From Cristatella mucedo (lineage: Eukaryota; Bryozoa; Phylactolaemata; Cristatellidae): a stretch of 64,000 nt of DNA. Of the stretch, positions 56,530 to 64,000 are shown one piece after another. Numbering within the stretch: the stretch's first letter is position 1; each line of letters opens with the position of its first letter. The stretch lies in assembly GCA_009760855.2 (NCBI GenBank), contig WPIO01000087.1, forward strand, positions 84,501-148,500. The letters are read 5' to 3'. Under the pieces are notes generated by a model. It searched no databases. It worked only from the letters and a program-made list of their open reading frames with translations, and was not told the DNA's origin. The translations under genes and the position numbers were made by a program.

Positions 56530-56675
56530 ATGATTTATCAGCCTCTTTTTTATAGCGACAGACGAGCCTTTACGGCTGTCACAGCTATAAAGAATCACCC
56601 ACTGCAGGATTCGGACCCACGTGACCTCGGGACCGAAATCGTGAAAAGCAACCACCTCACCTAGTGTGCCATCAC
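56530..56675 (-). mobile_element. tRNA-derived SINE-2 (outside the tandem array)
   Basis: On the minus strand: A-box-like TGGCACACTAGGTGAGG, B-box-like GTGGGTCCGAATCC, then AGCCGTAAAGGCTCG, GTCGCTATAAAAAAGAGGC and the terminal TGATAAATCATC. It lies in an independent locus, so the shared body with 17794 and 21213 is a true family feature. Confidence 0.8.
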
Positions 56676-56999
56676 GCGCATCCTAAAGAGACCACTACAA
56701 TGCATCTTCCGTTGTCTGCTATGGAGAAGACGGGTTTCCTAATTTGAGAGTTGCCTTGTAAGTTCTTCTCACCCTAGCTGCACCAGTTTTTTGTGTGCAA
56801 GTTTGTTTGGCAAGCTGAAGATAATCCTGTTTGATCAGAGAGCATCAATGGGGCAACATCGACTCTTTGATTTGGCCTCGTTAAGCATGCAGAACGAAAC
56901 ACTGGAAAATATTTACTTTCAAGTTGTAATAGATCAGTTGGCCACGCTAGAGTCCAGAAAAACTCGCCTAAATTAAGCCTTCGATAGCTACCTTTTGCC
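56676..56999. other. No recognised gene
   Basis: A 61-codon open frame at 56791-56976 has no recognised domain. Confidence 0.4.
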
Positions 57000-58765
57000 A
57001 GTACTACAATTAATAAGACTTTCTCGACTCGGTATACCTACTAGCGTGAGTTTTTCGCATTTCTTGGTGGAGCTAGTGTGCAGCGATGTTGAAAAAGAGG
57101 AGGGACGTCATTCGTCAGACCAACTTAGCCCCGCCATAAGCAACATTTGTAATGCTTCTTTGGGAAGAGGGGTCGTCCCCAAGTCCTTCAAATCGGTAAT
57201 CGTCTGACCCATTCTTAAAAAGCCTGGATTAGACACAAAGGTCCTAGCGAACTATCGCCCAGTTTCCCCTCTTCCGTCCTTATCAAAAATTCTTGAAAAA
57301 TTTATGCTAAGCAGCTGGTTGAACATATTGAAAATAATGGAATGTCAGAAACATTTCAATCAGGGTTCAAGAGGCAGCACTCTACTGAAATTGCTCTCCT
57401 CCGTGTTGACAATGACATTCTACGTGGCAACGACGACGGGAATGTCACTGCCCTAGCTCTGCTAGATCTGTCTGCTGCCTTCGACACCGTTGATCTGCTT
57501 GAACGATTGAGAACAACGATCGGTCTGGCAGACGAAGCACCGGCGTGGTTTAAATCATACTTGTCTGATCGTGTTCAATCCGAGTCGTGTGGGGGTCAGG
57601 TCTACGACACGAGAAGGGTCACCTGTGAAGTCCCTCAAGGGTCTGTTCTCGGTCCCTTGCTGTTCTCCATTTATGCACAACCTCTTGGAAAAGTGATTAA
57701 GGCACATGGAATAGGATATCACTTCTATGCTGACGATACTCAGTTGTATTTGTCATTCAAACCGTCGGAATCTGCTGCGGCAAGTGAGAAACTGAATGCT
57801 TGCCTTGCCGATATTCGATCCTGGATGTCGGAAAACTTCATGAAATTAAATGATAATAAAACCGAACTGCTGCTCATAGGACACTCTAAGCGTGTGGCCG
57901 GATTGAAAAGCTTTGCTGTTCTAATAGGTGATACTATTGTGCAACCATCACCACATGCTCGAGATTTAGGTGTCGTTTTCGACAGCTGCCTCAATTTCAA
58001 AAGCTTCATCCAAAAGTCTGCTTCTACAGCTAGCCATCACATCCGATCCCTATCCAAGATTAGGAGCTGTCTCCCACAGTGGCTTGTAAAATATTTAACT
58101 AGCTCTTTAGTTCTGTCTCGGCTTGATTATTGTAATTCCCTTTTGGCTGGGCTGCCAAAGAAAGCTATTAGGCCACTGCAGCGGACTATAAACATGGCTG
58201 CAAGGCTAGTCTTCAAGTCCCAGCGATTTGATCACGTGTCTCCTTTGCTGAAAGAGCTGGGATGGTTGCCGGTTGAGCAAAGGATACAGAGCAAAGTTCT
58301 TACGCTGACCCACAAGGCCTGCCATGGCTTGGCTCATTTGTAACTTGCTGAGCTGCTGCATCAGTTCCAGCCTGTTCGCGCCCTCAGGTCCTGTGTGGAC
58401 AATAAATTAGCTGTCCCATTCCTCTGCTTAAAGACAGTTGGCGACAGAACCTTTAGCTCTACAGGTCCTAGACTGTGGAACTCGCTTCCAAAATTCTTAT
58501 GCAACGACAACTACTCTCCTGCTGCCGACTATGGCACATCCTTTTTAGAAATCCTGAGCTGCTACTTCCATGCTACTCACTACCTCAACTGCTCTCCTGA
58601 CTCTGCTATGCTTCCCACTTTTTCTTTGTTGTGTGAGACGAAGTCTGTTGGCTACCGAATGCGTACCGAAAGCCGCTTAGGCTGTGAGTGGGCTATACAA
58701 AACTCTCCTGCGTAACACCCGCATGGTCTTTATGACTTTGTGGAGTTACAGCCGGAGATACATCT
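57000..58765 (+). mobile_element. LINE-beta (CR1/L2-type), 5'-incomplete
   Basis: A second non-LTR family, distinct from LINE-alpha in protein and 3' end. Homology begins near 57115 (LSPAISNICNASLGRGVVPK) and extends through RT to a 3' end at about 58765 (TTGTGGAGTTACAGCCGGAG). The endonuclease is not found upstream, so the copy is truncated or decayed there. Related 3' ends: 47030, 54780, 55380, 59137 and 62565. Confidence 0.85.
57115..58715 (+). pseudogene. LINE-beta reverse transcriptase, lightly damaged
   Basis: The RT N-terminus lies in one frame (ICNASLGRGVVPKSFKSVIV, a TGA stop at 57205-57207, then PILKKPGLD...NYRPVSPLPSLSKILEK). A one-base shift near 57300-57306 leads into a 333-codon frame (57342-58343) containing LLDLSAAFDTVD (motif A, about residues 40-51), CEVPQGSVLGPL (95-106), FYADDTQLYL (128-137) and LGWLPVEQRI. 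A stop at 58341-58343 precedes the continuing C-terminus (VDNKLAVPF...GPRLWNSLP...) to 58715. All catalytic Asp residues of the palm are present. Two stops and one shift make it inactive as read. Confidence 0.9.
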
Positions 58766-58767
58766 AA

Positions 58768-58880
58768 TAAGCAAAAAGAATAATATGGTTAGGGTGACAG
58801 GCACAGGGTCAGCATGCGAGTACGGTTTAGTGGCAGAATGCACAGTGCTAGCGTGCATAAGCATATAAATGTTTTCTATA
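58768..58880 (-). mobile_element. LINE-alpha 3' UTR scrap, minus strand
   Basis: TGGTTAGGGTGACAGGCACA, GGGTCAGCATGCGAGTACGG and TGCATAAGCA are the complement of the two 38-bp repeats of the LINE-alpha 3' UTR, abutting the LINE-beta 3' end. Confidence 0.8.
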
Positions 58881-58970
58881 CCACTCACTTCCTCGACTTC
58901 ACTCCTATGATCATCACTTTACGATGATATACTCACTATGATCATCGCTTTACGATGGAATACAGCAAAA
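58881..58970. repeat. Short tandem repeat of about 33 bp
   Basis: CTATGATCATC-CTTTACGATG blocks occur twice (about 58905-58930 and 58938-58962) with small changes. Confidence 0.6.
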
Positions 58971-59118
58971 TGGTATTCATTTATTGAGCGCCCTAAGAGA
59001 GAATAAAGGGGGAATTTACTCTTGTCTATCCAGGCTATTTACACTTGCCGTAAAGCTTGACCACACGACGACCTCGGTCGTTAAAGGCAAGCATCTTACT
59101 AACCCCCCCCCCCCCGCG
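58971..59118 (-). mobile_element. Probable third SINE-1 copy, diverged
   Basis: On the minus strand, GTTAGTAAGATGCTTGCC (head), GACCGAGGTCGTCGTGTGGT, then GGCAAGTGTAAATAGCCTGG (SINE-1: GGCATATGTGAAGCGCCTGA), a tail with TTATTCTCTCTTAGGGCGCT and AATAAATGAAT. The order matches 42091 and 62334. A C14 run at 59103-59116 follows the head and may be inflated by sequencing. Confidence 0.6.
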
Positions 59119-59136
59119 AAACTAGGGCGATGGAAC

Positions 59137-59292
59137 GTGTTGGCTACTGCATGCCAGCCGACAGCAACTCAGGCTGAAAATTGTTGACCCTTTTTCGTAA
59201 ATTCCCCCTTAAGCGTGCTATAGGGAAATCTCCAGCTAAGACCCATTTACATCTTGTGGCTTTGTGCAGCTATAGATAGCGAGACACTATTA
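59137..59292 (+). mobile_element. Diverged LINE-beta 3' fragment
   Basis: GTTGGCTACTGCATGCCAGC, ACTCAGGCTGAAAATTG, AGACCCATTTACATCTTGTG and GATAGCGAGACACTATT follow the order of the LINE-beta 3' end at 58640-58760 with many changes. Confidence 0.55.
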
Positions 59293-60839
59293 CCGTACAG
59301 TGTATGATTAAAACCAACGGTTATAGGTTGAGCCTTTCAGAGGGAGGGTATGTTGTGGGTTCACTTTTTTGTACAATGTGGGACTCTCACGTTTCCGGTG
59401 ACTTCAGACTGCCCGCTCTCCCCCATGGCTGACCTTAAAGCCATACAAACGGTTTCAGTCGCCGAAACCGTTCTAGCATTGGTGTCTGTTCTTTTTTATT
59501 TTTCAAATGGTGCCCTTGCTGCACAATCTCATCACGAATAAATGAGCTTAAGCATTAGCATACGAACTTGAATATGAGCTTACGAACAACGCTGAGCATG
59601 GCTTAAATTCCTAGGGGGCATTAGTGGCCTTCCTGTAATCCTAAAACAACCAACGATGTCATAGGAAACGTCTCAGCAGCCCTTAAAAAAAATTTAAAAA
59701 AAAGCTACGAGTGTAGTTTGCTTTTACATGGTGCTGCTAGCCTCCAGCAGCGCTGCATTTTCAACAGTGATCTAGGTGCCATGGACGGCTGCCACCATAG
59801 CAAGCTAGCACTGGATGAGCCTGCAAAGCCAGCAGCAACATCAACCCTTAAGCCCATCAAGACTGCACACAGACGACGAAGAAATATTGTGAAACGAGCA
59901 TCTTACATCAATTATAAATATATTTGCAGCTCAACGATTCATTGCAATCTCTATAAACAGCAGGAGGAGACGACTCTGGCTACGCCCTGAGCCTAGGAAG
60001 TGCCAGCCAGCAGCTCCTTCGTGCCAGGCAGCACCTGTAGGAGTCTGTCTGATCCTTAAAAAGGAGCAGAGAGCTCCTTTCGAGGTCGGCTCTCGTGTGC
60101 GAACCTGAGCTGCCGACTGCCATTGAACAGAAAGCTCCTGCGGTTGATTTGCATGTTTCAAGAAGATCGCATTGCAGGTGGCCTCGACCAGCCGCAGAGG
60201 ACCCAGAGCTGTGCTGACACTGCCACCAGCTACAGCCGCTTGCTGCTGCTCACTGTATATGCCAGAGTAGGAGGTGACCTATTTCGGTAGATCGAGATAT
60301 TTAGGAAGCACTTTGTATTTGTCTAAAAAAGCAGCACCGATCGACCCTGGACACCCAGAACACAGCAATTGGAACCAAGCAAGCTCTCCAGTGGTGACCT
60401 GGAGGCCTTATCTGATGCCTCCTCCTCACAGGTGCATGTGTAGACCCTGAGGACTGGGCATTGGTGACTTGGGATGCCTACTGCCTTGCAGCTGCTTGAG
60501 CGGGGCTGCACGGAACAGGGCAGAGCAGCTGCTTTTAGGCTTTAACGAGATATGGCACGTGATAAAACTGCACATGCTAGGAAGAGAATCAGACAGAAAG
60601 ATAAGATCGAGAAGGAGGAGCAGGAAAGAGGACCAAAAAAAAGGAGCAGAAAGGCAGCAGCAGCAGCAGGTTGTCTGTCAGAGAGCCTACTTAGACACAA
60701 GAGCAAGCAAAAGGTTGAGAGAATAGGTGCACAGAGCAAGACCGCCGGATAACTTCGTTCATGGTATTCGCGGACATTCAATCGGAAAAGGGAACAAAAC
60801 AGAGATAAGGCATGCCGAGCACGTAGCAAATTCACGCAG
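59293..60839. other. No recognised gene
   Basis: Several short open frames (59350-59541, 59718-59990, 60552-60752). The last is Lys/Arg-rich (MARDKTAHARKRIRQKDKIE) but only 66 codons, and I recognise no family. GCAGCAGCAG runs occur near 60655. Confidence 0.45.
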
Positions 60840-60859
60840 GTGTATGCACAGCACGGCAT

Positions 60860-61320
60860 TTGCGAAGCAGAAGCAGCACCAGCAGTAGTTGCAGCATCAG
60901 CAGCAGGTGCAGCAGCTGCAGTAGCAGCAGCAGTTTCAGCACCATCGGCACTTTCAGCAGCAGATGCAACAGTAGCAGTAGATGCAGTAGCAGCAGTTGC
61001 AGCAGCAGTAGTTGTAGCAGCAGTTGCAGCAGCAGTTGCACCAGCAGCAGTTGCACCAGCAGCAGTTGCACCAGCAGCAGCAGTTGCAGCAGCAGTAGTT
61101 GCAGCAGCAGTAGTTGCAGCAGCAGTAGTTGCAGCAGCAGTTGCAGCAGCAGTAGTTGCAGCAGCAGTAGTTGCAGCAGCAGTAATTGCAGCAGCAGTAG
61201 TTGCAGCAGCAGTAGTTGCAGCAGCAGTAGTTGCAGCACCTGCAGTTGCAGCAGTTATAGCAGCAGCAGCAGTTATAGCAGCAGCAGTTGCAGTAGTAGC
61301 AGCAGCAGCAGCAGCTAGCA
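60860..61320. repeat. 15-bp minisatellite, GTTGCAGCAGCAGTA type
   Basis: About 30 imperfect units rich in GCAGCAG with GTT/GTA spacers. The most regular stretch is about 61020-61240, including GTTGCACCAGCAGCA variants. A unit length divisible by three leaves every frame without stops, giving Ala/Val-, Ser/Cys- or Leu/Gln-rich frames on both strands, which is why long frames here are not evidence of a gene. Confidence 0.92.
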
Positions 61321-62169
61321 CGGATCACAGCGCTGGGTACCTTGCAGAAGCCGTGCTATGAAGACGCTCTGGTCACCCTGGGCTAGCACCTGCTGACCGG
61401 GCTGAGGCTGCTTTCCCGGCAGCGATGTCACCGACGTACTGCAAGCCACGCCCACGCGAATGTCTTTGGCCAGATGCTTGGCATCTATGCCGAACTGCTC
61501 AAAGTTCTCAAGAAGTGTGACCTGCCAACGAAGCAACGACGATGGCGATAAGAGATGCATTCCTCCAGAGAGCCAGCCTTGCTCAGCTCTGGAGCTACAG
61601 CAGCAGCCAATAGGAAGTGCTGCTGCTGCTGCTGCTGCAGAAGCTAGAGGGCGCTGCTACTGCTGCTGGCCTGCCCGGGCAGCTTGGACCAGCTTAAGGA
61701 ATGTGCGACTGTGCCCGGGCCATGCACCCGATGCTAAGAGACTGCATGCCACGTGGGACATGTTAAGACGCATGTTAAGAGCATGCCCAATGGACTTCTG
61801 ACGCTCGGTGCACCACTGGGTGGGAGAGCAAGGAACTTTTGCTGAGCTAGCTGCTTGACTTCACCTTCACGAGTCGGCCAGACTGCAATGGTTTCGAGAA
61901 GAAATCATCTGCAGCGGATCATCATCTGCTGTAGGGCTGCATGGACGACAGCATCCAAATCAGCAAACCACAGCAAAGTGTAAGCAAAAGATAATCCACT
62001 AGCTAATCTATCAGCCCCGCTATCAGTCCACGGGCAGAAGAGCGTGTGTAAATGTACTCATTTGCATTGTACCACTTACTATATTTGCTCGTTGACACTT
62101 GGCACCTTACCACTCACCATTTAAGATAGGCATTCATAGATAGGCAGCAAAGGCACTGTACTTGTTACC
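61321..62169. other. No recognised gene; short (CTG)n
   Basis: A GCTGCTGCTG run at about 61619-61640. A 113-codon frame at 61460-61801 passes through it and shows no domain. The rest is unidentified. Confidence 0.45.
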
Positions 62170-62278
62170 AGTAACCATGTTATCTTGCCTCCTTCACAGC
62201 AAAGTGTAAACTTATGCATAGAAAGAAATGGGCTTACTGAAACACAAATGTTCTATTCCAATTATCGTTATCAAAAGT
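62170..62278 (+). mobile_element. Decayed LINE-alpha-like tail
   Basis: AGTAACCATGTTATCTTGCC, CACAGCAAAGTGTAAACTTA and GCATAGAAAGAAATGGGCTT follow LINE-alpha tail order, with the hairpin lost. Confidence 0.5.
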
Positions 62279-62333
62279 AAGCACATCATCACTATAAGCT
62301 AATTTATTAGCCCTATGAGCAGCCCATCATCAG

Positions 62334-62476
62334 CTAATTTGGTCTAGCGGTTAAGGTGCTGGCCCCGACCAAGGTCTGACTGAGGTCGTGGCTCGAGCCC
62401 CGAGGCATATGTGAAGCGCCTGAATAGAGACTAAGTTCTCTTGGGGCGCTATATAAATGAATTATATATATATATC
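62334..62476 (+). mobile_element. SINE-1, second copy
   Basis: A-box-like TGGTCTAGCGGTTAAGG (62340-62356), GACCAAGGTCTGACTGAGGT, B-box-like GGCTCGAGCCC (62390-62400), GAGGCATATGTGAAGCGCC, then a tail hairpin (62415-62450, AGCGCC/GGCGCT stem) and ATATAAATGAATTATATATA. It shares nearly all positions with 42091-42250 but sits in unrelated flanking DNA, which shows it is a dispersed family. Confidence 0.88.
62340..62400 (+). promoter_or_regulatory. Internal RNA polymerase III promoter of SINE-1 copy 2
   Basis: A and B boxes about 50 bp apart. The B box here (GGCTCGAGCCC) keeps the TCGA core. Confidence 0.68.
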
Positions 62477-62564
62477 CAATTTTTGGCCTTATATTCGGCG
62501 CTGCAGTGCGAGCACAGCAGCACCGGCTAGTTGAGGTGCATTGGCGATAACGACACACTGTAAG

Positions 62565-62905
62565 CTTTAGCTCTGCAGGTCCTAGACTGTGGAACTCGCT
62601 TCCACAATTCTTACGAAATGACAACTACTCTCCTACTGCCGACTATGGCTCATCCTTTTCAGCGGTCCTGAGCTGCTACCTCCATGCTAATCACTACCTC
62701 AACTGCTCTCCTGACTCTGCTATGCTTTCCACTTTTTCTTTGTTGCGTGAGACGAAGTCTGTTGGCTACCGAATGCGTACCGAAAGCTGCTTAGGCAGTG
62801 AGTGCACTATGCAAAACTCTCCTGCGTAACACCCACATGATCTTTGTGGCTTTGTGGACTTGAGGACTTTGTGGACAGACAGAGATACATTTCATTACGT
62901 TACGC
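62565..62905 (+). mobile_element. LINE-beta 3' fragment
   Basis: AGCTCTGCAGGTCCTAGACT (S.GPRLWNSLP region), CAACTGCTCTCCTGACTCTG, GTTGGCTACCGAATGCGTAC and CACCCACATGATCTTTGTGG, ending ACATTTCATTACGTTACG. It contains a local duplication of GACTTTGTGGA near 62855-62878. Confidence 0.85.
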
Positions 62906-64000
62906 TGCTGCCACCTAGGCCCGGAGAGACAGCGATATGTAGCCCTAACCTTTGGAGCTGCCCACCAGCATGAGAGGAAAAGAGGGGACAGTCACCACGT
63001 GCAGCTGCAGGTAGAAAACCTGAGGTCAATACACTACTGGCTGCTGCTCTCTGTACATTTTGCCTGCACGCATGCACACACACACACTGCTAGCAGAGTC
63101 TTGCTGGGCTAACGTCTTGGCTTCTTCCAAGCTTTTACCGTCTGCTTGACTGCTTGATTCATTTGTCGCAATGAGACCAATGGCAGCTGCAGCTCGAGAG
63201 TAAGCAAGCGACTGCAAATAACTGCTTGCTGCACAGGCGCTACCACCAGGGGGGGTGAGCCACCACCCGGCGGTTGTGACAGCTATATGTACGCAATCTA
63301 GTGTGATTAACAAGCCGGAAACGTCATTCGTGACAGCTGCGCAGCAGCAAAAAATTCGGTACTCGGCTGACGGAGGTGTGGCAGCAAGCCAAGTATAGAC
63401 TGGGTGTGCACGTGAAGTGAAGCCATGTCAGCAGTTCTAGCTGCCCGAATAGATGCACCTCAATAAGTTGCCTGGTCCCGAATGAGTCTTATAGCAGATG
63501 TGGCTCTCTTGTAGCCGACTAAAGTAGGAGAAAATAGTTAAACCTCGGCGCACCACACTGGCAATAACAAGCATGAACAGTGACTCGCCCAACATGGATC
63601 CGGATTCGCTCCAAGCATGCAAGCTGAGATTCGCGGCAGCCGATCTCCAGTTACTCGGTGTGTCGAGAAAGAGCTGGGTACTTGACCATTGACCTTGACC
63701 ATACTTGATACTTGGTACTTGACCTGGTACTTGACCATTCGTTTCCAGATTCATTAAGGGGAGGGGGCAGGCAGAGAGCAATGTGGGCAGGGAACGTTTG
63801 AGCACATGGCATGACGTAGCTTTGATCGCCTGCCGTCACAAGAGCTCGAGCTAGCCATACACACGCTAGGCTGGCAATACACACACTGGGCAGGCCATTC
63901 ACACACTTCACCCAGACACACTACAGCAAACGAAAGTTCGAACGGCCTCGATTTCGTTTGCCGACGGCACCGCCAGCATGCTTCACAGCACTGGCTGGCC
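62906..64000. other. No recognised gene; short cryptic repeats
   Basis: A (CA)n run near 63076-63088, iterated TACTTGACC/TTGACCAT words at 63669-63740 and iterated CACACACT.GGC words at 63855-63910. Minus-strand frames here show no domain I recognise. Confidence 0.5.

Noticed and set aside
60542-61361. Long Ala-, Leu-, Ser- or Cys-rich open frames on both strands
   Set aside because: They arise from a 15-bp minisatellite whose unit length is divisible by three. The same stretch is open in several frames at once.

Overview
The window looks like a piece of an invertebrate-type animal genome. There are no operons, ribosome-binding sites or recognisable host genes. The sequence is AT-rich and interspersed with non-LTR retrotransposons of the CR1/L2 type, tRNA-derived SINEs, a BED-finger hAT DNA transposon and many microsatellites. 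The reverse transcriptase (RT) motifs (VPQGSVLGP, FYADDTQLY, LHWLPV) are of a kind widespread in cnidarians, sponges, lophotrochozoans, amphioxus and fish, so I cannot name the species. Almost everything I can identify is mobile DNA or its decay products.

Region 1 (1-36142) is a tandem array of one unit of about 14.13 kb: copy A (1-15308), copy B (15309-29440) and a partial copy C (29441-36142). B and C are near identical. The left part of A is the same sequence with a very high load of single-base insertions. The excess is about 23% near position 1 and falls to almost none by about 9.4 kb, which looks like an under-polished long-read contig edge rather than biology. Each unit holds an old LINE (called LINE-alpha here) interrupted by a younger LINE-alpha copy and by a minus-strand tRNA SINE. 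It also holds two more SINEs of the same family, a minus-strand LINE-alpha 3' end, a minus-strand LINE-alpha RT remnant split by (GA)n, a LINE endonuclease-RT linker remnant, two local tandem duplications and large (CA)n/(TG)n and (CT)n tracts. The right edge of the array is at about 36142.

Region 2 (36143-42390) is a graveyard of LINE-alpha pieces in both orientations, including an endonuclease remnant, with solitary LINE 3' ends nested inside an opposite-strand LINE. It ends with a SINE (SINE-1, 42091-42250). Region 3 (42391-45598) is a complete hAT transposon with 15-bp terminal inverted repeats (TIRs), an exact 8-bp target duplication and a transposase frame of 640 codons broken only by two one-base excesses in A-runs. 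Region 4 (45607-53435) has little recognisable sequence up to 48365, then LINE-alpha remnants and a 92-bp minisatellite. Region 5 (53436-64000) has an exact 600-bp tandem duplication, a second LINE family (LINE-beta, 57000-58765) with several extra 3' fragments, more SINEs, and a 15-bp minisatellite of about 450 bp.

The most coherent biological story is a LINE-SINE partnership. LINE-alpha and the tRNA-headed SINE-1 end in the same stem-loop tail followed by a short AT-rich repeat. This is the arrangement expected when a SINE borrows a LINE's reverse transcriptase by copying its 3' recognition structure. LINE-beta 3' fragments carry a related but decayed tail.
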